Assembly: GCF_039975415.1 (NCBI RefSeq)
Contig: NZ_JBDWHD010000014.1
DNA from: Ascidiaceihabitans sp039975415
Lineage (GTDB): Bacteria; Pseudomonadota; Alphaproteobacteria; Rhodobacterales; Rhodobacteraceae
Direction: 5' to 3' (one strand)
DNA: 64,000 nt
Part shown: positions 26,780-34,786 of the stretch, in pieces
Position numbering within the stretch: position 1 is the stretch's first letter
Layout: the number at the start of each line of letters is the position of its first letter
Translations under genes and position numbers: made by a program
The notes under the pieces: model-generated
The model's database searches: none
What the model was told of the DNA's origin: nothing
The model's input: only the letters and a program-made list of their open reading frames with translations

Positions 26780-27114
26780 TGCGCGACGATACAGCCAGCA
26801 CGATCAATTGGAACCCATCAGACATTGGCACTGATCTGGTTCTCGAAACGAACAAAATGCGCGTCTGGCACCTGCGTCTGGCACCTGGACAGACACTTCC
26901 GCCGCATCGGCATGACCGGCCTTACTTTTGGACTGTTCTGACAGCTGGCAAAGGGTTGTCGTGCTTCGAAGACGGGCGCCGAGTGCCAGTCACATACGCG
27001 GCGGGCGACACGCGTCATTTTCCCGATCTGACCCCGGCAAACGGGTTTGTTCATGATCTTACCAATGTCGGCGACACTGAACTGGTGTTCGTCACAACAG
27101 AATTCAAACACTAG
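26776..27114 (+). CDS. Small cupin-domain protein
   Basis: 112 residues forming one cupin domain. The first cupin motif is LAPGQTLPPHRHDRPYFWTVLTAGKG with the metal-binding His pair, and the second runs through GDTRHFPDLTPANGFVHDLTNVGDTELVFV. Translation is coupled to the upstream reductase by an ATGA overlap. Role unknown; small cupins next to oxidoreductases are often isomerases, dioxygenases or ligand sensors. Confidence 0.8.
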   Translation: MMRDDTASTINWNPSDIGTDLVLETNKMRVWHLRLAPGQTLPPHRHDRPYFWTVLTAGKGLSCFEDGRRVPVTYAAGDTRHFPDLTPANGFVHDLTNVGDTELVFVTTEFKH

Positions 27115-27123
27115 GAAATCTTT

Positions 27124-27663
27124 ATGAAAGGATCGCGGGTCACAAACCGACATCTCTAAACCACGCGCAAGCCGCGGCATTGCCCCTGACAAAAATCACA
27201 TCTTACGAAGCCTTCTTTGATCGACTGGGCATTGATCGTGATGGCGCCAATGCAGGCGAAACGATCCTAATCATTGGTGCAGGCGGCGGCGTCGGTTCTA
27301 TCGGCATCCAGCTGGCTAAGCAGGCAGGATTGACTGTCATCGCAACAGCCTCACGGCCAGAAACAACGTCATGGGTAAAAGATCTTGGCGCAACACACGT
27401 CGTCAACCACCGCAAGGACATGGTTGGGCAGGTGCGCTCATTGGGTCTGCCGCATGTCGATCACATCGCGATTCTCAACGACATGCGCCATTGGGATACG
27501 GCGGTTGAGTTGATACGGCCACAAGGTGGGATCGTATCGATTGATAACACCGATCTGCCAGCCGATGGGTGGGATGAAGATGAAAGCCGCCAACATACGC
27601 GAGGCACACAGGTTGGTTGAGGCAGGGCAAGCGAAGGGCAAAATCGTGATCGAAGGCTTTTGA
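27124..27663 (+). pseudogene. Decayed zinc-type alcohol dehydrogenase/quinone oxidoreductase gene
   Basis: Starting just after the cupin stop, the translation reads ERIAGHKPTSLNHAQAAALPLTKITSYEAFFDRLGI and then the NAD(P)-binding motif ILIIGAGGGVGSIGIQLAKQAG. This is the middle of a quinone-oxidoreductase-like MDR enzyme. The N-terminal catalytic third is absent. Near 27570 the frame changes and an out-of-frame tail HRLVEAGQAKGKIVIEGF ends at TGA 27661-27663, the usual C-terminus of this family. So the gene has lost its start and has an internal deletion. The nucleotide-binding core alone (27180-27620) is still open but unlikely to be active. Confidence 0.75.
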
Positions 27664-27699
27664 CGCATTGGAGAATGCGTGAAATGCACCGTTTCTGCC

Positions 27700-28122
27700 T
27701 TATTTTCGGTGCCCGACAACGCCGTGTAAAAGAAATAGAATATTGCGACGGTGTTGCGGGGCAATCCGCGATCGCAACAGAAAATTCACACTGGCCCAAT
27801 CGCCTTCATTGCAACACCTCAGTGCAGACGTCAGCCAGATTTCGTCAAAGGACAAGTCACTGACGCCGGATCGAAAAAATATTGGCCGCTTTGGCAGGGC
27901 TGTTGCCAGCCCCTTAATCAAAGCGGTCACATAAACATTTTGCGCCGCTTTGCGTTCCATCGACAATACCGCGCAAGCTTCGAACAATTCTGACCGCGCA
28001 GCGGACCTGCACTTCAAGGCCGCCAAACGGACAGTGTTCAAAAGCTTGCGCATCTCGTCCGACGTGTCGGCAGATGGGGCCGGTACATCCCAATCAGAAT
28101 GGTGCAAAAGCACTGCGGTCAT
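27700..28122 (-). CDS. Conserved hypothetical protein
   Basis: 140 residues starting MTAVLLHHSDWDVPAP; a longer frame opens at 28170. It is helical, with LLNTVRLAALKCRSAARSELFEACAVLSMERKAAQNVYVTALIKGL, then IFFRSGVSDLSFDEIWL and a C-terminal LLRSRIAPQHRRNILFLL. The pattern looks like a real roseobacter protein of unknown function, since composition and basic/hydrophobic periodicity are protein-like. No domain recognised. It is convergent with the decayed oxidoreductase. Confidence 0.6.
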   Translation of the reverse strand: MTAVLLHHSDWDVPAPSADTSDEMRKLLNTVRLAALKCRSAARSELFEACAVLSMERKAAQNVYVTALIKGLATALPKRPIFFRSGVSDLSFDEIWLTSALRCCNEGDWASVNFLLRSRIAPQHRRNILFLLHGVVGHRK

Positions 28123-28652
28123 TTTTTCGATCCAAATTTCGCGACACCCACTGACGGGATACGCACACATACCTTATTATAATAGTCAGGCTTAACGGAG
28201 TTTTAAAGGACAAAGCCGAATTGACACATTTATGTGTATTCTGCATCGATCCACAAATTGGCTAAGCCCCTTTGATATTGGCCAAAATAGCGAACTTCGA
28301 ACCCGCAGGCGGGCTGGGAACCGCTGTGACCCGTACAGTCGCACATTGTCCAAATGATATACCCCTGTGCGTCCCACGGGCGTTACTGGCGCATCGTTCG
28401 GCGCTGGTCAGATGATAAATATTTGGCGATCCCTGAAGGACTCGAACCCTCAACCTGCTGATTAGAAGGCGAGTTAGAAGGGTTTCGCCGCATTACTCTG
28501 AGCACCGCTCACGGAACAAAAACGACATGAAAACATGAACTCACGTTGACGCGGGTTACGCCTATGATTCATCAATAGCGCCATGTTTCGATGCGTGGCT
28601 CTGCCTCTTGGCTTCCTTGTTCGCGCAAGTTTCAGCGGAGGAATGTGGTGCG
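28123..28652. other. Gene-free stretch carrying the left att copy
   Basis: About 530 bp between the hypothetical gene and the integrase remnant. The only clear content is the 49-bp partial tRNA-Arg copy at 28420-28468, which marks the left edge of the island. Left of it is chromosomal non-coding DNA. I see no small gene, RNA or operator that I could support. Confidence 0.55.
28420..28468. repeat. Left attachment-site repeat (partial tRNA-Arg copy)
   Basis: 49 bp identical to 33661-33709, that is, to the tRNA-Arg(UCU) 3' half from CCA to the anticodon loop. After base 28468 the match stops, so this is not a functional tRNA. It is the left scar of site-specific integration into the tRNA gene. 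Confidence 0.9.
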
Positions 28653-29021
28653 ATGAAATTGACAAAGCGTGTGATTGAAGGGCTGGAAATCAGGCCACAA
28701 AGCTATTTTGTCTGGGACGGCGACGTCTCATGTTTTGGGGTGCGCATTTATCCGTCCGGACGGCGCACCTACATCATTCAATATAAATCGGGCAAGCGCA
28801 CGCGCCGCATGACTTTGGGACAGCACGGCCCCCTCACTACAGATCAGGCGCGCAAACTTGCAATGAAACATCTTGGCGAAGTGGCCCACGGGGCGGACCC
28901 CGCCGAAGCAAGGCAAAGCAAACGCCGCGCACCCACTGTTGCTGCCCTTTGTGATCGCTTCATTGAGGAATACGCGGAACAGCATTGTAAGCCGACGACA
29001 GTACGGGGCTACCCTACGTAG
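28653..29021 (+). pseudogene. int: Truncated tyrosine integrase (N-terminal part)
   Basis: 122 residues: MKLTKRVIEGLEIRPQSYFVWDGDVSCFGVRIYPSGRRTYIIQYKSGKRTRRMTLGQHGPLTTDQARKLA. This is the N-terminal arm-binding domain of phage/island integrases plus the beginning of the core-binding domain (AEQHCKPTTVRGY). A stop at 29019-29021 follows and the whole catalytic domain (R-H-R-Y) is missing. The sequence continues directly into an unrelated Rep-like frame, so a deletion is the likely cause. It lies just inside the left att repeat, as expected for a tRNA-integrating element. Confidence 0.8.
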
Positions 29022-29557
29022 GGGATGCCACGCCCTATGTGGATGCAACCACGCCCGATGCCAGCCGCATCTGGCGGGTCGAGTTCAGGGCGGGTAAAGA
29101 CTGTCTTAAGGACACATGGGGCATCCGGAGTTGGGGGCAATTGTTTGATGGCTTTGGCGATCTGATACGGCATACAGGCGAAGTCGTGCGCTACGCCGAA
29201 CCGAACAGCGACCCCAACCGCAGCCGCTGGCCCAATCATCTGCTTTGGGAAACAGTCGTGGCTGAGATGAATGACGATTTGATGGAAATGCGCAGCGGTG
29301 CTGATCCGAACCCGATGAAGGAAGTGCACAAGGAAACCCATATCGCGCTATTGATGCGCAACATTCTGGGGACAAGCCTATCACTCGCGGCTCTAAACGA
29401 TGTGGAGTTGGACGGTGTCGGGGCATTTCTGGAAAAGACCGGACATGACCTCCAATGTATGGCGATGGCCGATCCATCGAAGACGGAAAAGCAGTTACAG
29501 GATGCGAAGGATCGCTATGTGTTTATGAGCGACGCACCGTCCCGAAAATGGGGGTAA
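29022..29557 (+). pseudogene. C-terminal part of a replication-initiator-like protein
   Basis: The open frame (ATG at 29039, 172 residues; in-frame coding character extends upstream to about 29010) contains SRIWRVEFRAGKDCLKDTWGIRSWGQLFDGFGDLI, NRSRWPNHLLWETVVAEM, and a C-terminal helical part. This resembles the C-terminal region of replication initiation proteins of plasmids and integrative elements (Rep_trans-like). The N-terminal half seems to have been lost where it abuts the truncated integrase. Family assignment is tentative. Confidence 0.5.
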
Positions 29558-29646
29558 ATTGATGTAAAAGTCCGGTCATGGACTGTAAATTGATAGCCCC
29601 CAAATGTCCGCCAATGTGCGGACATGTTCACCCTTTCGCGCTAATT

Positions 29647-30036
29647 TTAACCTTCCTCACATGGGAAGGCTTCGGACAAGGCAGGGATCACAGCATGTGA
29701 CCAAAACGAACCCCAAATCTGAGGGTTAGCGTTCATATAGTTGATGTAGGCCTGCTTCGCAGCGCCAAGAGAAGGTGGCTTTGCCATTGTCAGGGATGAT
29801 AGCGGTGTAAATCCGTGCGCTTGGGACAGGCAATTTTGGATCATAATCTCAATGATACCCTGTATCCGAAACGAACATACGAGTTTTTGCGAGTTTGGAG
29901 AGGTTCCATCGGGGTAGTTTCCATCACACATCCTCAGCATTGTTTCAGACGTGTTTATAGGCTTCACCTTTGGCAGTTCTTGCGCTGCTGCCCCGCTGGC
30001 CAAAACAGTCAATACTACTATGTCGAAAATCTTCAT
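29647..30036 (-). CDS. Secreted Rap1a/Tai-like small protein
   Basis: 129 residues. Signal peptide MKIFDIVVLTVLASGAAAQ is followed by a compact domain with LRMCDGNYPDG, CSFRIQGIIEIMIQNC and WSHAVIPALSEAFPCEEG. The spacing of cysteines and the AFPC end match the Rap1a/Tai family, known as immunity proteins for Ssp-type T6SS effectors, although many members are orphans. No effector gene is adjacent. ATG at 30034-30036 has an AGGGA site upstream. It lies inside the tRNA island next to the STAND gene, which reads in the same direction but some 535 bp away. Confidence 0.68.
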   Translation of the reverse strand: MKIFDIVVLTVLASGAAAQELPKVKPINTSETMLRMCDGNYPDGTSPNSQKLVCSFRIQGIIEIMIQNCLSQAHGFTPLSSLTMAKPPSLGAAKQAYINYMNANPQIWGSFWSHAVIPALSEAFPCEEG

Positions 30037-30571
30037 ATTCAAATCCCTGTAAAACTAACCAATGCGTAGGCACCTGCCCCGAAGCCTAAAGCAATATTAC
30101 ATGTTCAATAGCGGTTAAATCACTGATCCAATACATAGCCCATAGTCGAAACATCTGCTTCGAAAGTGTACCGACGGCTACATACTTTGAAGCGGTATCT
30201 CCGTCCGGCGATCAACTATGACACCACATATTTGTTTTCAGTTTGGGCGGAAACTAGACATTCTCTGCAAACTCGAACCTATCACACAGCGACTCAAGTA
30301 GCGGACATTCAGGTCGCGTTGAAACTGAGAATTGTTTTGCGTCGCCGCAAGGCAGCTCGGAGCCTTATAGTGTCAGCTGCTGCAGGTTTTGCGAGCGGCA
30401 GCAACTGGCTGGAACCGAACATTTGTTACGAAATTTGGCAGTCATTTGTGCCACGATAACTGACGCGCCTATGCTCAATAGACCTGCAAATGTGATTTCT
30501 TTTATCACGCACTATCGTGCCAGAATTTCAATCTATTACTCTGCAATACAGACAAACGCTTTCAATACCTG
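30037..30571. other. Gene-free stretch inside the island
   Basis: About 535 bp without a convincing gene. A plus-strand frame at 30166-30459 has no ribosome site and no protein-like character. The segment is mixed in composition and may be remnant DNA; a patch around 30350-30415 (AGCTGCTGCAGG, GCGAGCGGCAGC) is GC-richer than its surroundings. Confidence 0.4.
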
Positions 30572-33073
30572 TCAGGTTATAGCGGAAGTACGAAATTTAC
30601 CGCGAGGAGCTTTTCCTTGCGTTGAAACATGCAAACAAAACCGAAGAGCTTCTTTGACGGATCTATCCTCATAGTTAAGCGCTTTCGCAAAAGCACTCAA
30701 CCTTTCGTGATATTCAGAGGCAACTTTCTTAGCTTCTTCATACCTCCCCCAATTGAGCAGGACCTCAGGATGTTGCTTTGAAAGCGCGACTATTGGATAT
30801 TCGTCCTCAGCATCGTCCCGAATATCGATTTGGCGCTCCAATTCCTGAACGCCTTCTGCAAGTAAAAGCTCAGCTTGTTGATCTGCCTGTTTGAGAGTGG
30901 AGCAAAAAATAAGTTTTTGCTGGGCGAGCGAGTGTCGCGAGTAATTATTGTCAAAAGCTTCAACCGAACGGTAGAACATTTTAAGGGCGTATTCGTGCTC
31001 ACCTTTTATTTGATAATATTTCCCGCGTTGCAACCAGTAATGGCCATCATTTTGATATGAAAACTCCAGTTCATCATATATTTCATCAACATACCTTCTG
31101 TTATTTCCGTTGAACAATTCAGTAAGAAAGCGCGCACGCATTAAAAATTTGAGAATATTACCTTTTGTTTTCCCGGCGTTGTATACAAATGGAACTTTAA
31201 AAATTGTGAAACTCTCAAGGATTGCTACAATTGCTTGCTTAACAATTCCCAAATCAGCAGTTTTTTCAACAACATGACGAACAAATATGTCGTGTCTACC
31301 AACCAATTGGTTAGCGGATGTAATATCGATCATACCATCTAAACTGCCTAAGATCTGCCGGAATGGTAATCTCACGCCAAAACCGTCTACAATACTCTCA
31401 ATTTCGCCAACAGACAGTTTAGAACGACTCATAGTAACAAGAGCAACTATGCAGAACACTGCTTGACTATCGAAATCGGGAAGCCTGTTATATTCACTTT
31501 CGATAATTTCTTCAAAGGCCCTTTGCTTTGTAGCCTCGAGCATGAGTATTAACAGCTGTTTCCTTGATTTCTTTAGATTTTCGACTTGCTCTGAGAAACC
31601 GAGTTTCCTGAACTCAGGAGCGACAGCGTTGTTAGATATCAATTTTGCCAAAACTGAGTAATCAGAGTTCGAAATCTCACTAATGGAATGAATGTCAGAG
31701 ATATATCGTTTACGGCGACCAAGGCGACCAGTCCAATCGCTAGAACGTATTTGCCCGACAAGCTCTACGCCTTCTCTTTCACAGGCATTGGAAAATCGCT
31801 CCAGATAGTCGATATGTTGATGTATTGCTGGTATAAATAGAATTTTTTTAGGCCCGTCCAATTTTGCCAAGTACTTGATTGCAGAAAGGATAACTTCACT
31901 GTCTTGATCAGCCAGTTCAAAAACCCTCGCAGATCGTGTTCGAGAGGCTTCCAGAAGCGCTGCCATTGTAGCTGTTGTCTTGCCGGATCCAGACTGCCCC
32001 CTAATTACACTTATACCACCTTGCAGATCTGCCGCACGTTGAAGAATGAATGCTTTAGCATCCAAGATACATGTAAGATCTGCATTTACACCGCCGCATA
32101 TCGTCTGCCATGTTGGCGCAAGACCTGAAAAAAAATCTCTGGAAAGTTGTCGTATTTTAACAATACCAGGCGTATTTTTTTCCAACCAGATTGATGTTCC
32201 AATCTCGATCAAGTTTGAGGCGGCTTTTCCTTCATCGTTAGATGAAGTGGGAACAAGCCCCTGATACTCATAGATATCATCGGGTTCAACTTTATCCCCA
32301 ATCTCGCGGTTGAGCCATTCGACGAAGTCATCCAATGAAGCGGCTACGGGAGTGATACCAAACTGCTTCAGTTTTCGGCACTTTCTGTCTGACGGAAGCC
32401 ATGGTGATAATAGAAATGACCGCGAAAATGATGCTACATCATCTTGAAGGGCTTCAATATGTGCTTGAAAAATAGGCTCGTCTAGTTTTGTTCCTATGAA
32501 AACGAAAGTTCGATTGGCAAAGTCTTGAATTGATTTTTTATACCAAGGCGTGGGCGCTCTTACTCCAGCTCTGAACTGACGACCAGAAAGTATGAATCCT
32601 TCTTCTATATGATTGATTGAACCATTGAGGAAAACAGTCTGCAATTCCTGAAATCCACGCTGTTCCTCGACATGTGATTGGCGCGGAAACGGAACAATCT
32701 TTTGAACTCTCTCATGTCGAGGGATATGCAGGAGAGTGTCGTCATAATTGAGAGTATAACAGCGATACCAAGTGTATCGAAAGAGTTTTTTTAGTGAATT
32801 TGATGGTGTGCAATCTAGAAACTGTTCTTTCAACATCTTTAGATAATCGAATTCACTTATTTCCATTACATCTTCAGCAAGATCACCGATATCTAGGTCG
32901 GTATCTGTTTCAGATAAATAGTTTCTAAATTCTATTTCTAGCTCTCTAGCCTTGTAAACTGCGTTACCTTTACTGTTTGTTGACCCATGCGAGGCACCTG
33001 CACCAAGAAACAAAACGACTTCACCGGTCACCAATTTCTTCTTCAGTATTTGCGCATCTTGATCTTCAAACAT
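30572..33073 (-). CDS. SIR2-like / P-loop NTPase (STAND-type) protein, putative anti-phage sensor
   Basis: 833 residues from ATG 33071-33073 (a TTG ten codons earlier is possible). Residues about 15-240 form a SIR2-like domain: VVLFLGAGASHGS, YTLNYDD, VFLNGSINH and RTFVFIGTKLDEP. A P-loop NTPase follows with Walker A VIRGQSGSGKTT (about residue 375) and the sensor-like region QIRSSDWTGR. The C-terminal third is helical and TPR-like (WLQRGKYYQIKGEHEYALKMFYRSVEAFD). This architecture is that of SIR2-NTPase/STAND defence proteins, which deplete NAD+ on sensing phage. Two odd points: the usual LHG His of SIR2 is Asn here (LNGS), and the Walker B strand ILFIPAIHQH lacks the usual Asp. Codon use is AT-rich, unlike its neighbours. 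Confidence 0.82.
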   Translation of the reverse strand: MFEDQDAQILKKKLVTGEVVLFLGAGASHGSTNSKGNAVYKARELEIEFRNYLSETDTDLDIGDLAEDVMEISEFDYLKMLKEQFLDCTPSNSLKKLFRYTWYRCYTLNYDDTLLHIPRHERVQKIVPFPRQSHVEEQRGFQELQTVFLNGSINHIEEGFILSGRQFRAGVRAPTPWYKKSIQDFANRTFVFIGTKLDEPIFQAHIEALQDDVASFSRSFLLSPWLPSDRKCRKLKQFGITPVAASLDDFVEWLNREIGDKVEPDDIYEYQGLVPTSSNDEGKAASNLIEIGTSIWLEKNTPGIVKIRQLSRDFFSGLAPTWQTICGGVNADLTCILDAKAFILQRAADLQGGISVIRGQSGSGKTTATMAALLEASRTRSARVFELADQDSEVILSAIKYLAKLDGPKKILFIPAIHQHIDYLERFSNACEREGVELVGQIRSSDWTGRLGRRKRYISDIHSISEISNSDYSVLAKLISNNAVAPEFRKLGFSEQVENLKKSRKQLLILMLEATKQRAFEEIIESEYNRLPDFDSQAVFCIVALVTMSRSKLSVGEIESIVDGFGVRLPFRQILGSLDGMIDITSANQLVGRHDIFVRHVVEKTADLGIVKQAIVAILESFTIFKVPFVYNAGKTKGNILKFLMRARFLTELFNGNNRRYVDEIYDELEFSYQNDGHYWLQRGKYYQIKGEHEYALKMFYRSVEAFDNNYSRHSLAQQKLIFCSTLKQADQQAELLLAEGVQELERQIDIRDDAEDEYPIVALSKQHPEVLLNWGRYEEAKKVASEYHERLSAFAKALNYEDRSVKEALRFCLHVSTQGKAPRGKFRTSAIT

Positions 33074-33660
33074 TTGTTGTTCCAATGAAATCTCTTTGTT
33101 CAATAGGTGACAGATAGCGTCACTATGTCAAGGCTGGCCCAGCCTGAATGCGCCGAACCGGACATAAAAATTAACTGTAGAAATTGTCCGTAAAGATACA
33201 TCAATTAGCTTAACAGTGATAGCTTATCGTCAGATGGTCCGAGTGCGCATTTATTTTCAACCCTTGCCACGTTAGGTGAAAATTGAACGGTTCCTTTGGG
33301 CCGCAAGCAGTTTCGACAACAAGGCAGGAAGAACGTCGGTTTCGTCCGCCAATGCCGTAACTCGCCATCTCAAGATGCTGCACTATGCACGAATGTCCGG
33401 TCTGGTGAGGTTGTACCACAGCGTTTGACTGCATCGCGAATGGCCGTTTTGAGCCGAAAGCTACAGAACCAGCAAGGTATATCAACGATTTGGCCGTAAA
33501 TTTCTGTGACAAAGTCTCACTGAGAAGATTGGTGTGATAGCCCATGTTGCAAAACAGACACTTCAATTTGCTTGCTCGACCGCTTCCTTATGGCTTCCCA
33601 ACCTAGAGAACCTTGAGCGCAAAAATTTCTACATCACGCAAGCAACTGAATAATAAAGAT
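33074..33660. other. Gene-free stretch at the right end of the island
   Basis: Nearly 590 bp between the STAND start and the right att repeat. It must hold the STAND promoter (AT-rich, near 33080-33200). The part from 33240 to 33540 is GC-richer and has a short minus-strand open frame, but no ribosome site or recognised family; it looks like decayed or dispersed non-coding sequence common in roseobacters. Confidence 0.4.
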
Positions 33661-33709
33661 TATTTGGCGATCCCTGAAGGACTCGAACCCTCAACCTGCT
33701 GATTAGAAG
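33661..33709. repeat. Right attachment-site repeat (within tRNA-Arg)
   Basis: 49 bp identical to 28420-28468. It covers the 3' end of the tRNA-Arg gene including CCA, T arm, variable loop and part of the anticodon arm. Integration into a tRNA 3' end with an intact copy on one side is standard for tyrosine-integrase islands. Confidence 0.9.
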
Positions 33710-33741
33710 TCAGCTGCTCTATCCAGTTGAGCTAAGGGACC
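33665..33741 (-). tRNA. tRNA-Arg (anticodon UCU)
   Basis: A 77-nt tRNA read leftward. The acceptor stem pairs GGTCCCT with AGGGATC, the discriminator is G and CCA is encoded. The D arm contains TAGCTCAACTGGATAGAGC, the anticodon stem GCTGA/TCAGC holds the loop CTTCTAA with anticodon TCT, and the T arm contains GGTTCGAGTCC. It decodes AGA. Its 3' half is the integration target of the neighbouring island. Confidence 0.95.
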
Positions 33742-33804
33742 GCAACGGCCCTGTTGTCTGTGATTGCCTTGGGTTTGGCAAGACCCATACAACCATGAGG
33801 GCCC

Positions 33805-34269
33805 TCAAAGAGTGCGCGTCATAAAGACGCTTAACGGGTCGGCGACATAGCCGCCAAAAGCTGGGCAGACCTGAAACCCTTCTGCATGATACAGGGCGCG
33901 TGCTGGCGCGAACATGTCGGCTGTTCCAGTTTCGAGGCTAAGACGGGACAGCCCCTGTTCGTGGGCTTTATCTTGCAATGCGTTCAGGATCGCCCGCGCG
34001 ACACCTTTGCCGCGGGCTTCTTGGGCCGTGTGCATGGATTTAAGTTCACCGTGATCTGCCCCAATCACCTTCAACGCACCGACGCCTAAAACCTGATCAC
34101 CCTGCCGCGCGGCCAAAAGCGTTACATCTGCTGCGACCAGTTCGGACACATCCATCACGTGGCAGCTTTCCTCGGGCGAACCCGCCCGCATCAACGCATG
34201 ATGCCGCGTCAAAAGTGCTGCAACGGCGGGTGTATCCGCGCGTTCAACCGTAATGCTTAGTGCGTCCAT
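33805..34269 (-). CDS. GNAT-family N-acetyltransferase
   Basis: 154 residues with the acetyl-CoA motif SMHTAQEARGKGVARAILNALQDKAHEQG and a C-terminal ARALYHAEGFQVCPAFGGYVADPLSVFM, as in YsnE/ElaA-like acyltransferases. Substrate unknown. Start ATG 34267-34269 lies inside the end of the upstream NDUFS4-like gene (13-bp overlap), so the two are probably co-transcribed. Confidence 0.88.
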   Translation of the reverse strand: MDALSITVERADTPAVAALLTRHHALMRAGSPEESCHVMDVSELVAADVTLLAARQGDQVLGVGALKVIGADHGELKSMHTAQEARGKGVARAILNALQDKAHEQGLSRLSLETGTADMFAPARALYHAEGFQVCPAFGGYVADPLSVFMTRTL

Positions 34270-34568
34270 GCCCCGCGTCGTCCTGTGGCAAAGTTTTCAC
34301 CATATCCGCCGGCACGGATGTTAGGCTTGCGTTTGTTGGGTTCTTGCACCTGCGCGTCAATGCCGTTGTCTTTGGCATAGTGGATGGCGTCTTCCTTGGT
34401 GTCGAATTGCAGCTTCACTTGGGTTTGCGTATCCGCGGAAGACGTCCACCCCATCAAAGGATCGACAGAGCGTGCCGAAGCCGGGGCAAATTCCAACGTC
34501 CAACCCTTGGTTTTGGCGGTGCCAGATGACATCGCAGTTTTGGCAGGTTGATAGATACGTGCGCGCAT
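34257..34568 (-). CDS. NDUFS4-like complex I accessory subunit
   Basis: 103 residues: MRARIYQPAKTAMSSGTAKTKGWTLEFAP, DPLMGWTSSADTQTQVKLQFDTKEDAIHYAKDNGI, and a short basic tail. This is the ETC complex I subunit family, equal to mitochondrial NDUFS4 (18 kDa, AQDQ), one of the accessory subunits shared by alphaproteobacteria and mitochondria. It would bind the peripheral arm of NADH:quinone oxidoreductase. ATG at 34566-34568 starts the conserved region. The nuo operon is not in this window. Confidence 0.9.
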   Translation of the reverse strand: MRARIYQPAKTAMSSGTAKTKGWTLEFAPASARSVDPLMGWTSSADTQTQVKLQFDTKEDAIHYAKDNGIDAQVQEPNKRKPNIRAGGYGENFATGRRGAWTH

Positions 34569-34786
34569 GGGGGTCACTCCGCTGACTGGCTTGCATTTTC
34601 TATGGCATGACAGCGCAGCCCACTGCAAGGGGGCTACGTGTCGACCACCCCCTACATCATCACAATGAAAAAGGAATAAACACGCAAGCTACTGACAATA
34701 ACTGGCATCAGAACCTGCGAATGGGCAACTGGCTCTTGAACCCTGCGCCCACAACGTCACATTGAAGGCTGAAAGCGAGTGACCCT

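Larger units (their letters stand above)
28420..33709. mobile_element. tRNA-Arg genomic island with integrase remnant and defence-like gene
   Basis: The segment is bounded by 49-bp perfect direct repeats, the right one inside an intact tRNA-Arg gene. It contains a truncated tyrosine integrase, a truncated Rep-like ORF, a secreted Rap1a-like protein and a 833-residue SIR2-like STAND protein. The right half is visibly AT-rich compared with the flanks, a sign of recent transfer. With the integrase truncated the island is probably no longer self-mobile, although both att sites remain. The unit is inferred from the repeats and content. Confidence 0.85.

Noticed and set aside
28420..28468. Possible second tRNA-Arg gene
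   Set aside because: Only the 3' part matches; the anticodon 5' stem, D arm and acceptor 5' strand are missing, so it is an att scar.
30166..30459. A 97-codon plus-strand frame in the island
   Set aside because: No ribosome site, no protein-like pattern and mixed composition; treated as non-coding.
33210..33566. A 118-codon minus-strand frame between the STAND gene and the tRNA
   Set aside because: No ribosome site and no recognised family; resembles decayed non-coding sequence.
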